NCBI RefSeq assembly: GCF_013409045.1
Contig: NZ_JACCBT010000001.1
Location: 8,410,669 to 8,474,668 of the forward strand
DNA from: Actinomadura citrea
Lineage (GTDB): Bacteria > Actinomycetota > Actinomycetes > Streptosporangiales > Streptosporangiaceae
Direction of reading: 5' to 3'
DNA: 64,000 nt
Position 1 is the first letter of the stretch, and every line of letters starts with the position of its first letter. The notes beneath the pieces were generated by a model. That model was not told where the DNA came from and searched no databases. It worked only from the letters and a program-made list of their open reading frames with translations. A program made the translations under genes and the position numbers. This document shows, one piece after another, positions 50,144 through 58,424 of the stretch.

Positions 50144-51142
50144 ATGGACGACGGCCCGAGCGTTCGCAGCCGCGCGATCAGCAACGCGCTCCGTCTGGGC
50201 GTCCGTCCGTTCCTGCACTATCTCCCCGGCCACGCGACCAGTATCCGCACCGCGCGCTCGACGGTGGACGCCGCGTCCCTGCTGCTGCGGCACAGCCCCC
50301 ACGTGCGGGTCGAGTCGCTGAACGACCCGGCGCCCGGGGAGGACGGCGGCCTCCCGGTCAGGGGCGAGTGGATCGTTCCACGCGATGCCGCGGAGGAGAG
50401 CCCCTCCGGCGCCGTCCTGTACCTGCACGGCGGCGGCTACGTCGTCTGCTCGCCGCGCACCCACCGCCCCATCACCTCGCGGCTCGCGGTCGACACGGGC
50501 CTGCCCATCCTCGCCCCGCGGTACCGGCTGGCCCCCGAGCACCCGTTCCCGGCGCCGCTGGAGGACGCCGTCGCCGCCTACCGCTGGCTGCTCGCGCGGG
50601 GCGTGCCGGCGTCCGGCATCGTTCTCGCGGGCGACTCGGCGGGCGGGCACCTGTCCGCCGCGCTGACCGGCGAACTGTGCCGCCAGGGCCTGCCGGGCCC
50701 CGCCGGGCTCATGCTGTTCTCCCCGTGGGTCGACCTGACCTGCGAGCTGTCCATGGGCGCGCAGAGCCGCGCCCGCGACCCCTACATCAGCGCGTCGTCG
50801 GCGCGCCGGGTCGCCCGCCTCGTCGTGGGGCCGACCGGGTTCGAGGACCCGCGGCTGGCCCTGCTCACCTGCGCCTGGAACGACATGCCGCCCGTCCTCA
50901 TCCAGGTGGGCGGCGCCGAGGTGCTGCGCACCGAGGCCGAGGCGTTCGCCGACGCCCTGCGCCGCGCCGGCGCCCACTGCGACCTGCAGATCTGGAAGGG
51001 GCAGATGCACGTCTTCCAGATCCTGAACCGCGTCCTCCCGGAGGCGAGCGCCGCCATGCGCGACGCCGCCCACTTCGTCCGGACCGTCACGGGCGGGACG
51101 GGCAAGCACCCCAGGGCGGGGAGGCGCTCCAAGGCCGCCTAG
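50144..51142 (+). CDS. Alpha/beta hydrolase, hormone-sensitive-lipase family
   Basis: 332 residues. Oxyanion motif HGGGY (in LYLHGGGYVVCSPRTH), nucleophile GDSAGGH near residue 167, Asp and His near the C-terminus (QMHVFQI). The family hydrolyses esters and lipids; no signal peptide. ATG at 50144 preceded by a G run. Its TAG shares CTAG with a small convergent frame. Confidence 0.92.
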   Translation: MDDGPSVRSRAISNALRLGVRPFLHYLPGHATSIRTARSTVDAASLLLRHSPHVRVESLNDPAPGEDGGLPVRGEWIVPRDAAEESPSGAVLYLHGGGYVVCSPRTHRPITSRLAVDTGLPILAPRYRLAPEHPFPAPLEDAVAAYRWLLARGVPASGIVLAGDSAGGHLSAALTGELCRQGLPGPAGLMLFSPWVDLTCELSMGAQSRARDPYISASSARRVARLVVGPTGFEDPRLALLTCAWNDMPPVLIQVGGAEVLRTEAEAFADALRRAGAHCDLQIWKGQMHVFQILNRVLPEASAAMRDAAHFVRTVTGGTGKHPRAGRRSKAA

Positions 51143-51312
51143 TCCCGGCGGTCCGGGCGGTCCGGGCGGTCCGGGCGTCTCGCCATGAGCCCGGCCAGCA
51201 GGGCGGCCGCGTGGTCGGCCATGAAGCGCGGGACCCGCGCCCTGAGCAGCGCCCTGTGCAGGGCGGACGCCGGGAACGGCATCTCGCTCGGACGTTCGCG
51301 CCGTTCTCGCAT
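51139..51312 (-). CDS. Possible 57-residue basic protein
   Basis: Starts MRERRERPSEMPFPASALHR, continues with an Ala/Leu-rich helix (FMADHAAALLAGLMARR) and ends in a Pro-Asp-Arg repeat coded by three GGCGGTCCG units (51147-51173). ATG at 51312 with a G-rich weak ribosome site; TAG overlaps the hydrolase stop. No relatives recognised; may be chance, though the composition is protein-like. Confidence 0.35.
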   Translation of the reverse strand: MRERRERPSEMPFPASALHRALLRARVPRFMADHAAALLAGLMARRPDRPDRPDRRD

Positions 51313-51510
51313 CCGGCCCCCAGATGTCCAAGATCAATTCGATGGTAACCGGGCGGGACCGGCCATGCCGCCGAAATCGTGATCTTTTCCTACGCCCCGC
51401 ACGGACCTCGTCACGCTCGGTCCGCAGGGCGCGGCATCACTCCACGGGCCTTTCGCTCCGCGCGCCCTTTCGGGTCCCTGGCTCTGGGGACTGCCAGATG
51501 AGCGCCGCCC

Positions 51511-51528
51511 GCGGCCCGGTCGGGCCGC
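51511..51528 (-). terminator. Hairpin terminator after the 144-residue membrane gene
   Basis: GCGGCCCG-GT-CGGGCCGC, 14 bases beyond the stop at 51542. The rest of 51313-51510 holds no feature I can support. Confidence 0.5.
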
Positions 51529-51541
51529 TCGTTGCTCCGGG

Positions 51542-51976
51542 TCAGAAGCGGCCGGCGGGTTCGGGGTCGAGGAGCTCGTCGTCCGCGCGGCGGCCGCGCC
51601 CGGCGGCGAAGACGCCGACCAGCGCGGCCAGCGCCGCGCCGCCCTCGCCGGCGAGGCTGATCGTCTTTTCGAGGTACCAGACGGGCTCGTGCATGTCGGG
51701 GAGCGGGCCGAGCGCGCCCACGTCGACGTAGTAGTAGAGGACGACGGCGCCCGCCGCGCCGGCCGCGACGAGGAAGGCGAGGGCGTACGCCCAGCGGGTC
51801 GCGTAGGTGAGGACGATCACCGCGACCACCCCGGCGACCGCGGCCTGGACGCGGAACAGCAGGTCTCCGTCGATGGAACCGCCCTGCACGAAGGCCATGT
51901 CGGGTGCGAACTTCCAGTGCACGATCGCGTCGGCCGCCAGCCCGGCGGCGACGATCAGGCGGAGTATGAGTCCCAT
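51542..51976 (-). CDS. Four-helix membrane protein of unknown function
   Basis: 144 residues, four hydrophobic segments; the first (LILRLIVAAGLAADAIVHWK) resembles DoxX-type or small actinobacterial membrane proteins. An acidic Arg-rich tail ends the protein. Start ATG at 51976 after AAGAGG; the frame extends 14 codons upstream without support. Lies 70 bases after proC on the same strand. Confidence 0.7.
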   Translation of the reverse strand: MGLILRLIVAAGLAADAIVHWKFAPDMAFVQGGSIDGDLLFRVQAAVAGVVAVIVLTYATRWAYALAFLVAAGAAGAVVLYYYVDVGALGPLPDMHEPVWYLEKTISLAGEGGAALAALVGVFAAGRGRRADDELLDPEPAGRF

Positions 51977-52046
51977 ACCTCTTACACGGACGCGGCCCCG
52001 GCACGGCTCAATGTTCAAAGATGAACATCCTCCGGCGCCGGGCGCG

Positions 52047-52847
52047 TCAGCCGCCGGCGAGCTCGCGTCCCCGGTTGCGGGCCGCCTCGATGGCCTCCAG
52101 GACGGCGGCCCTGACGCCGTGCCGCTCCAGCTCGCGGATCGCCGAGATCGTCGTCCCGCCCGGGGACGTCACGGCCTCGCGCAGCAGCACCGGGTGCTCG
52201 CCGGAGTCGCGGAGCATGACGGCGGCGCCGACCGCCGACTGGATGACCATCTCCAGCGCGGCGGCGCGCGGCATGCCGAGCAGGATGCCCGCGTCCACCA
52301 TCGCCTCGACGAGGTAGTAGAAGTACGCCGGTCCGCTGCCGGACAGGGCCGTCGCGCCGTCCTGCAGCGACTCGGGGATGCGCAGCACCTTGCCGACCGG
52401 CGACAGCAGCTCCTCGGCCAGCTTCAGGTGCTCCTCCGCCGCGTGCGACCCGGGCGAGATGACGCTCATCGCCTCGTCCACGTGGACGGGCGTGTTCGAC
52501 ATGACGCGGACGACGGGGACGCCCTCCGGCAGCCGCGCCTCGACGAACCCGGTCGTGATGCCCGCCGCCATCGAGATCACCAGCCGTCCGGGCGGCACGT
52601 GCGGGCCGACCTCGTCGAGCAGGGCCCCCATGTCCTGCGGCTTCACCGCGAGGACCAGCGTCTCGGCGGTCGCGGCGGCCTCCGTGTTCGGCACGATCTC
52701 GACGCCGTAGCGCTCCCGCAGCAGCGCGCCCCGCTCCTCCCGGCGCGCGGTGGCGATCAGCTCGGACGGGCGGCGGCCGGCCCGGAGCACCCCGGACAGC
52801 AGCGCCTCGCCCATCTTCCCGGCACCCAGAATCGCGATCATCGACAT
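52047..52847 (-). CDS. proC: Pyrroline-5-carboxylate reductase
   Basis: Last step of proline synthesis, NAD(P)H-dependent. 266 residues: Rossmann loop GAGKMGEALLSG (8-19), AVKPQDM, and the C-terminal signature ALSGSGPAYFYYLVEAMVDA. ATG at 52847. In Mycobacterium proC (Rv0500) lies just before the HTH-bS22 pair, so the block 45-53 kb is an expanded version of that locus. Proline dehydrogenase next door makes the opposite half of the cycle. Confidence 0.97.
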   Translation of the reverse strand: MSMIAILGAGKMGEALLSGVLRAGRRPSELIATARREERGALLRERYGVEIVPNTEAAATAETLVLAVKPQDMGALLDEVGPHVPPGRLVISMAAGITTGFVEARLPEGVPVVRVMSNTPVHVDEAMSVISPGSHAAEEHLKLAEELLSPVGKVLRIPESLQDGATALSGSGPAYFYYLVEAMVDAGILLGMPRAAALEMVIQSAVGAAVMLRDSGEHPVLLREAVTSPGGTTISAIRELERHGVRAAVLEAIEAARNRGRELAGG

Positions 52848-52889
52848 ACCTTGACGTGGGGTTCCAAACGACCCGTCCAGCCTATCGCC

Positions 52890-52920
52890 GGGCCGGCCGG
52901 CGCCGCCCGGCGACCGGCCC
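52890..52920 (-). terminator. GC-rich hairpin between PRODH and proC
   Basis: GGGCCGG (52890-52896) pairs with CCGGCCC (52914-52920) around a GC-rich 17-base loop. Near it are two copies of an 11-base unit GGAGCGCCCTA. Confidence 0.35.
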
Positions 52921-52955
52921 CAGACCCGCCGCCCCAGGAGCGCCCTAGGAGCGCC

Positions 52956-53876
52956 CTAGGACCGCCCGACGAGGGAGCGCATGAAGAAGCGCAGGTTGGC
53001 GGGCCGCTCGGCGAGCCGGCGCATGAAGTACTGATACCACTCGCGGCCGTAGGGGACGTAGACGCGGACCTGCGCCCCCTCAGCGGCGAGGCGGCGCTGC
53101 TCCTGCGGGCGGATCCCGTAGAGCATCTGGTACTCGAACGTGTCGTCGTCGCGCTCGTTCAGCACCGACAGCGCGCCCGCGACCTCGATCAACCGGGGGT
53201 CGTGCGTGGCGAGCATCGGGTAGCCCTTGCCTGCCATCAGCACCTTCATGCACCGCACGTACGACCTGTCGACCTCCTCCTTGTCGGTGAAGGCGACCGC
53301 CGCCGGCGCCGCGTAGGCGCCCTTGCACAGCCTCACGCGCGAACCCTCGTAGGCCAGTTCCGCGCAGTGCTCCTCTGCACGGCGCAGGTACGCCTGGACG
53401 ACCGCGCCCACGTCCGGGTAGTCCCGCCGCAGTTCGTGGACGACTCCCAGCGTCGAGTCGACGGCCGTGTGCTCTTCCATGTCGATGGTGACCGTCGTGC
53501 CGGCCGAGCGGGCGGCCGCGCACACCCGCCGCGCGTTCTCCAGGGCGAGGTCTTCGTCGAAGGTCCGCCCGATGGCCGACAGCTTGAGCGACACCTCGGC
53601 GCGCCTCCCGAGCCCGGCTGCGCCCAGCCGTCCGAGAAGCTCGACATAGTGCGCGGCGTTCGCCTCGGCGCGGCCCTCGTCGTGGGTGTCCTCGCCCAGG
53701 ACGTCCAGGCTGACGAGCAGGCCCTCGCCGGTCAGCCCGCCGGTGACGCGCAGGGCGTCGTCGATCGTCTCACCGGCGACGAAGCGGCGGACCACGTCGC
53801 CGGTGAACGGCGCGGTCTCCACCACCCTGCGCGCGCCGCCGCTGCGCGACGCGACCAGCAACGCCTGACGAAGCAC
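52956..53876 (-). CDS. Proline dehydrogenase
   Basis: Monofunctional FAD enzyme oxidising proline to pyrroline-5-carboxylate, 306 residues. Seen: barrel segments VSLKLSAIG, TIDMEEHTAVDSTL, YEGSRVRLCKGAY and ATHDPRLI, and the C-terminal R-xxx-R motif region (FMRRLAERPANLRFF). GTG at 53876. Short PRODHs without the PutA fusion are standard in actinomycetes. Confidence 0.94.
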   Translation of the reverse strand: MLRQALLVASRSGGARRVVETAPFTGDVVRRFVAGETIDDALRVTGGLTGEGLLVSLDVLGEDTHDEGRAEANAAHYVELLGRLGAAGLGRRAEVSLKLSAIGRTFDEDLALENARRVCAAARSAGTTVTIDMEEHTAVDSTLGVVHELRRDYPDVGAVVQAYLRRAEEHCAELAYEGSRVRLCKGAYAAPAAVAFTDKEEVDRSYVRCMKVLMAGKGYPMLATHDPRLIEVAGALSVLNERDDDTFEYQMLYGIRPQEQRRLAAEGAQVRVYVPYGREWYQYFMRRLAERPANLRFFMRSLVGRS

Positions 53877-53936
53877 TGTGCGAACCCCTCGTCCCCTGGG
53901 CCTACCGTCCCAGGCTATGCCGCCGGGGCCCGGCGC

Positions 53937-55106
53937 TCACGACACGGTGCCGAGGCTGTTCCCGGCGCCGTACTGCTGCACGTACTCCTTCATCCGCGCG
54001 GTCTTGACCGCTTCGAAGAGGGCCTTCGCCTTCGCTCCGTCCAGGAACACGACGCTCTGCCTCTTGCGCATGCCGGTGCCCTTGTGCGGCAGCGTCATGA
54101 ACATCACGTCGGACGCGCGGACGCTGCGCATGCTGAGCGCCAGCGAGCGCAGGTCGCCCGCCGACACCCCCTCGTCCACGCTGATCGACTTGGTGAGCGC
54201 CGACAGGAACCGGTCGAGCTTGAGCGGGTTGGTGAGCGTGCCCCGGTCGGCGGCCTGCTTGGCGAGCGCCCCGAGGAACGCCTGCTGCCGCTTGATCCGG
54301 TCGAAGTCGCCGTTCGGCAGGTTGTAGCGCTGCCGGACGAACAGCAGCGCGTCCTCGCCGTTCAGCTTCTGCCGTCCCGCCTCCCAGCGCTTCTTGCGCG
54401 CCGGGTCGTACACGCCCTGCTTGATGTTGACGGTGACGCCGCCGAGCGCGTCCGTCATCGACTTGAAGCCCTCGAAGTCGATCGCGCCGTAGTGGTCGAT
54501 GCGGATGCCGGTGAGGCTCTCCAACGTCTCGATCAGCAGTTTCGGCCCGCCGAACGAGAACGCCGCGTTGATCTTCTGCTGCCCGTAGCCGGGGATCTCC
54601 ACCCAGGAGTCGCGCGGGAACGAGACGATGTAGGCCTTCTTCCGGTCCGCCGGCAGGTGCAGCAGCATGATCGTGTCGGTGCGCTGCTGCCCCGGCCTCC
54701 AGACCTGGTTGCCCTCGCCGGTCGTCGCGTCGGCCCGCGAGTCCGAGCCGACGAGCAGCCAGTTCTCCGTCCCCTCGACGTTCGCGCCCGGACGGTTCGG
54801 GGAGTCGTCCGGCATCACGCCCTTGAGCCGGTCGATGTTGCCGTTGTAGGACGACTGCCGCTGCCACGCCAGCCCGCCGAGACCGGCGACGACCAGCGCC
54901 ACGAAGACCCCCACGGCGATCAGGACGCGGGGCCAGCGCCGCTTGCGCCGCGTCTCGCCGCCGCCGTCCGAGCCGCCCCAGAACGCGGCCTCGGCGTCCG
55001 GCCCCGGGCCCCCCGGAGCGCCCGGAGCCTCGGGCCCCGCGGGCGCGGGCGCCCCCTCTTCGGGCCTCTGCGGCACCTGCGAGCCGTGAAGATCTGGGGA
55101 GGTCAT
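53937..55106 (-). CDS. LytR-CpsA-Psr family cell-wall ligase
   Basis: 389 residues: Pro/Gly-rich cytoplasmic tail (1-50), one membrane helix (about 60-80) and an outer LCP domain (about 110-330) with WLLVGSDSRAD, RTDTIMLLHLP, FPRDSWVEIPG and VRQRYNLPNGDFDRIKRQQ. LCP enzymes join polymers such as teichoic acid or arabinogalactan to peptidoglycan. ATG at 55106. Confidence 0.95.
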   Translation of the reverse strand: MTSPDLHGSQVPQRPEEGAPAPAGPEAPGAPGGPGPDAEAAFWGGSDGGGETRRKRRWPRVLIAVGVFVALVVAGLGGLAWQRQSSYNGNIDRLKGVMPDDSPNRPGANVEGTENWLLVGSDSRADATTGEGNQVWRPGQQRTDTIMLLHLPADRKKAYIVSFPRDSWVEIPGYGQQKINAAFSFGGPKLLIETLESLTGIRIDHYGAIDFEGFKSMTDALGGVTVNIKQGVYDPARKKRWEAGRQKLNGEDALLFVRQRYNLPNGDFDRIKRQQAFLGALAKQAADRGTLTNPLKLDRFLSALTKSISVDEGVSAGDLRSLALSMRSVRASDVMFMTLPHKGTGMRKRQSVVFLDGAKAKALFEAVKTARMKEYVQQYGAGNSLGTVS

Positions 55107-55215
55107 GGCGCGAAGCTACCAGCCGCGCCGAGCAAGGACGGCCGACTTCACCCCACCTGTCCGGTTACGGCGTAACCGCGCTTCCGTGTAAACCCGGTAC
55201 CCCGCTCGCGGGTCG

Positions 55216-55231
55216 GCCCCCTGCCAGGGGC
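55216..55231 (-). terminator. Hairpin terminator after the ABC permease gene
   Basis: GCCCC-CTGCCA-GGGGC directly against the stop at 55232. Confidence 0.5.
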
Positions 55232-55966
55232 TCAGCCGCTCCGGCGGCGCAGGGTCGCCGCGCCCAGCAGGAGCGCGACCACCACGAAGGCGGCTATCAC
55301 GGAGACGTCCAGGGCCAGCGTGCCGGTGAAGTCGGGACTGGAGCTGATCTCCTGCATCCCCTCGACCGCGTAGGACAGCGGCAGGACGTCCGCGATCGCC
55401 TGGAGCCAGGACGCCATGTCCTCACGCGGGATGATCAGGCCGCAGAGCAGCAGCTGCGGCAGGACGAACGCGGGCATGAACTGGACGGCCTGGAACTCGG
55501 TCCGGGCGAACGCGCTGGCGAACAGGCCGAGGGCCATGCCGAGCAGCGCGTCCAGCAGGGAGACCAGGACCAGGGACGCCAGCGAACCGTTCAGGTCGAG
55601 GTCGAGCCAGGTCAGCGAGACCGCCAGCACGACGGCGACCTGGACGAGCGCGAGCAGGCCGAAGGCCAGGGCGTAGCCGAGCAGCAGGTCGAGCCTGCCG
55701 AGCGGCATCGTCATCAGCCGTTCGAGGGTGCCGCCCGTGCGCTCGCGGAGGGTGGCGACGCTGGCCACCACGAACATGACGACGAACGGGAACAGGCCGA
55801 GCAGCATGGGCCCGATGCGGTCGAAGGCCGTCGGCTGGTCGAACACGTACCGCAGCAGGATCATCAGCAGCGTCGGCACGCCGATCAGCAGGGCGAGCGT
55901 GCGGTGGTCGTGCTTGAGCTGCGCCAGGATGCGCCGCATCGTGGCGAACGTGATGGCGGCGCTCAT
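55232..55966 (-). CDS. ABC-2 type transporter permease
   Basis: 244 residues, six membrane segments; the RERTGGTLERLMTMPLGRLDLLLGYALA segment (read in two halves, RERTGGTLERLMTMP and LGRLDLLLGY) and PLSYAVEGMQEI are characteristic of ABC-2 exporters of drugs or lipids. ATG at 55966 overlaps the ATPase stop. Downstream partner of the ATPase and TetR genes. Confidence 0.9.
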   Translation of the reverse strand: MSAAITFATMRRILAQLKHDHRTLALLIGVPTLLMILLRYVFDQPTAFDRIGPMLLGLFPFVVMFVVASVATLRERTGGTLERLMTMPLGRLDLLLGYALAFGLLALVQVAVVLAVSLTWLDLDLNGSLASLVLVSLLDALLGMALGLFASAFARTEFQAVQFMPAFVLPQLLLCGLIIPREDMASWLQAIADVLPLSYAVEGMQEISSSPDFTGTLALDVSVIAAFVVVALLLGAATLRRRSG

Positions 55967-56712
55967 GACGGGCTCCCGGCCTTCTCGTGGATCAGGTGGA
56001 GGAACGCCTCTTCGAGGTCGGAGGCGCCGGTGCGCGAGCGCAGGCTCTCCGGGGTGCCGTCGGCGAGGACGTCGCCCTCGCGCATGAGCAGCAGCCGGTC
56101 GGTGCGTCCCGCCTCGTCCATGACGTGGCTGGACACGACGAGGGTGGCGCCCCGTTCGGCCAGCTCGCGGAACAGCTCCCACAGCTCCTGCCGCAGCACC
56201 GGGTCGAGCCCCACGGTCGGCTCGTCCAGGACGAGGAGCTCGGGCTCGCCGAGCAGCGCCACGGCGAGGTTCGCGCGGCTGAGCTGCCCGCCCGACAGCG
56301 TCGCCGCCGTCTGGTCGCGGCTGCGGCCGAGGCCGACCTCGTCGATGACGCGGGCGACGTCCGCGCGCGGGGCGCCCAGGACGGACGCGAAGTAGCGCAG
56401 GTTCTCGGCGACGGTCAGGTCGGCGTAGACGGCCGGCGTCTGCGTCGCGTACCCGACGCGGCGCCGCAGGCCGGGCGATCCGGCGGGCTCGCCGAGCACG
56501 GTCACGGCGCCGCTGCGCACGATCTGGACGCCGACGAGCGCCCGCATCAGGGTCGTCTTCCCGCAGCCGCTCGGGCCGAGCACCCCCACGATCGAGCCGC
56601 GCGGGACGTCGAAGGTGAGCCCGTGCAGCACCTCCCGGCCCCCACGCGCGACCCGCAGGTCGCGCACCTCCACCGCGGGCCCGGAGGCGCCCGCCGGACT
56701 AGAACTCATCAT
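55963..56712 (-). CDS. ABC transporter ATP-binding protein
   Basis: 249 residues. Walker A GPSGCGKTT near residue 46, signature LSGGQLSRANLA, Walker B LLVLDEPTVGLDP and H-loop SSHVMDEA. ATG at 56712 appears leaderless, from the promoter at 56719-56747. With the permease it forms an efflux pump; the TetR gene upstream on the same strand is the likely controller. Confidence 0.93.
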   Translation of the reverse strand: MMSSSPAGASGPAVEVRDLRVARGGREVLHGLTFDVPRGSIVGVLGPSGCGKTTLMRALVGVQIVRSGAVTVLGEPAGSPGLRRRVGYATQTPAVYADLTVAENLRYFASVLGAPRADVARVIDEVGLGRSRDQTAATLSGGQLSRANLAVALLGEPELLVLDEPTVGLDPVLRQELWELFRELAERGATLVVSSHVMDEAGRTDRLLLMREGDVLADGTPESLRSRTGASDLEEAFLHLIHEKAGSPS

Positions 56713-56718
56713 GTGTTG

Positions 56719-56747
56719 AATTTAAGGCGGGGCGGGACTCCGGTCAA
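56719..56747 (-). promoter_or_regulatory. Promoter of the ABC exporter genes
   Basis: Minus strand TTGACC (56747-56742), 17-base spacer, TAAATT (56724-56719). It ends six bases before the ATG, so the transcript likely begins at the start codon. The near-palindrome TTGAATTTAA (56716-56725) overlaps the -10 and could be a TetR half-operator. Confidence 0.65.
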
Positions 56748-56805
56748 GGGGCCGAAGGTCCCGTCGACAGAAGGGGAGCCCGGCAGAGCGGAGGAGTGTG
56801 AGGCC

Positions 56806-57411
56806 TCAGGAGGTGAGGTAGCGCTGGAGCGTCGGCGCCACCAGCTCGATCAGCTCGTCCTCGGAGGCGGAGGCCAGCGGCTCGATGCGCAGCACGTAGC
56901 GCAGCATCATCAGGCCGATCATCTGACCGGCCGCCGCCTGGATGCCGAGCGGCGCCGCCTCCGTGGCCTGCGACGCCCGCCCGAAGAGCGCGGACGTGAC
57001 GAACTCGCGCAGCAGCGCGGCCGCCCGCTCGTTCGTCATCGCCGAGCGGAGCATCGCCAGCATCGGGGCGCGGCGGTCCTCGTCCCCCCACACCTGGAGG
57101 AAGGTGCGGACCATCGCCTCGCCGAGGCGGTCAGGGGGGAACGACATGATGTGCGGCAGCAGGACGGACGGATCCACCGGAAAGCGCATCGCCTCGACGA
57201 ACACGCCCTCCTTGTTGCCGAAGAAGTGGTGCACCAGCGCGGGGTCGACCTCCGCGGCGCGGGCGATGGCGCGCAGCGACGCGCCGTCGTAGCCCTTCTC
57301 GGCGAACAGGTCCCGCGCCGCGGCGAGGATCTTCTCGCGCGTCTCGGTCGGGCCGGGCCTGCGGCCCGGGCCCCGCCCGCGCGTCCCGGCCCCTTCCCGG
57401 GATCCGCTCAC
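56806..57411 (-). CDS. TetR-family transcriptional regulator
   Basis: 201 residues. N-terminal HTH (EKILAAARDLFAEKGYDGAS, then LRAIARAAEVDPALVHHFFG) follows a Gly/Arg-rich arm; helical ligand domain after. GTG at 57411 forms GTGA with the isomerase stop. It lies upstream of the ABC exporter and is the natural candidate to repress it; the ligand is unknown. Confidence 0.92.
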   Translation of the reverse strand: MSGSREGAGTRGRGPGRRPGPTETREKILAAARDLFAEKGYDGASLRAIARAAEVDPALVHHFFGNKEGVFVEAMRFPVDPSVLLPHIMSFPPDRLGEAMVRTFLQVWGDEDRRAPMLAMLRSAMTNERAAALLREFVTSALFGRASQATEAAPLGIQAAAGQMIGLMMLRYVLRIEPLASASEDELIELVAPTLQRYLTS

Positions 57412-58295
57412 CGGCGCACGCCCCGGCGGGTGACCTCCCCGGCCGAGGTGACCTCCCACGTGTGGGCGGCGGCGGCCAGGTGCAGGCGCGCGAACGCGAG
57501 GGCCTCGGCGAGGTCCTCCATCCGCTCGATCCGGCTGGACGCGCGCCTCGTGTTGACCTCCAGGACGATGTGCCCCTTGAAGCCGCCCTCGGCGAGGTTC
57601 TCCAGCATCGTCCCGCACGGCTGGTTGCCCCGGCCGGGGACGAGGTGCTCGTCCTTGTTCGTGATCCCGAGCCCGTCGGCGAGGTGGATGTGGCGCAGGC
57701 GGTCGCCCAGGCTCCCCGCCATGTCGAGGGCGTCCGAACCCGAGACGGCGGTGTGCGAAAGGTCGAGGGTCACGTACGGGTAGTCCTGGTCGACGGGATT
57801 CCAGTCGGGCAGGTACATGCCCGCCTCGGCGCCGCGCGCCTTGAGCGGGAACATGTTCTCCACCGCGAACAGCACGTCCGTCTCGTCCTGCATGCGGGCG
57901 AGGCCCTCGACGAACTCCTTCGCGTAGTCGCGCTGCCAGCGGAACGGCGGGTGCACGACGACGACCTCCGCGCCCAGTTCCTCGGCCACGTCCTTGGAGC
58001 GCACCAGCTTGCCCCAGGGATCGCGCCCCCAGACCCGCTGGGTGAGCAGCAGGCACGGCGCGTGGATCGACTTGATGGGGACCTGGTGGTAGTCCGACAG
58101 CCGGCGCAGGACGTTCAGGTCCTGGGACGAGGCGTCCGTCGAGACCATCACCTCGATGCCGTCGTAGCCCAGCAGCGAGGCGATCTCGAAGGCGCTCGGG
58201 ACCTTCTCCGGGTACACCGACGCCGTGGAGAGCGTGATCGGCGCGTCCGGTACGCGGAGCGCCGGTGAAGGGGCGCCGTTGTGCTGCGGGGCCAA
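57408..58295 (-). CDS. Xylose-isomerase-like TIM-barrel sugar phosphate isomerase/epimerase
   Basis: About 295 residues. Metal-binding residues are spread over the AP_endonuc_2/xylose isomerase-type barrel: GYDGIEVMV, KSIHAPCLLL, VVVHPPFRWQ, FAVENMF, LDLSHTA, HIHLADG and HIVLEVN. Sugar or cyclitol isomerisation is usual; substrate unknown. Start uncertain: TTG at 58295 has GAGGAA upstream; GTG at 58370 would overlap the divergent methyltransferase gene. Translationally coupled to tetR. Confidence 0.8.
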   Translation of the reverse strand: MAPQHNGAPSPALRVPDAPITLSTASVYPEKVPSAFEIASLLGYDGIEVMVSTDASSQDLNVLRRLSDYHQVPIKSIHAPCLLLTQRVWGRDPWGKLVRSKDVAEELGAEVVVVHPPFRWQRDYAKEFVEGLARMQDETDVLFAVENMFPLKARGAEAGMYLPDWNPVDQDYPYVTLDLSHTAVSGSDALDMAGSLGDRLRHIHLADGLGITNKDEHLVPGRGNQPCGTMLENLAEGGFKGHIVLEVNTRRASSRIERMEDLAEALAFARLHLAAAAHTWEVTSAGEVTRRGVRR

Positions 58296-58424
58296 GGCTT
58301 CCTCGCCATGAATGATCGCTCGACTGTGTCGTAGAAGAGAGCCTATGCCGCTGCGGCCGTGATGAAACACTCGCCGGGAGTGATCTCGCTTGCTCCGCCG
58401 GCCGCGCCGCTACCCTCTGTCTCC

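Noticed and set aside
51807..55175. A 1122-codon open frame on the plus strand, antisense to proC, PRODH and the LCP gene
   Set aside because: Arg/Ala/Gly-rich shadow of high-GC genes; no domain, and the opposite strand encodes recognised proteins throughout.
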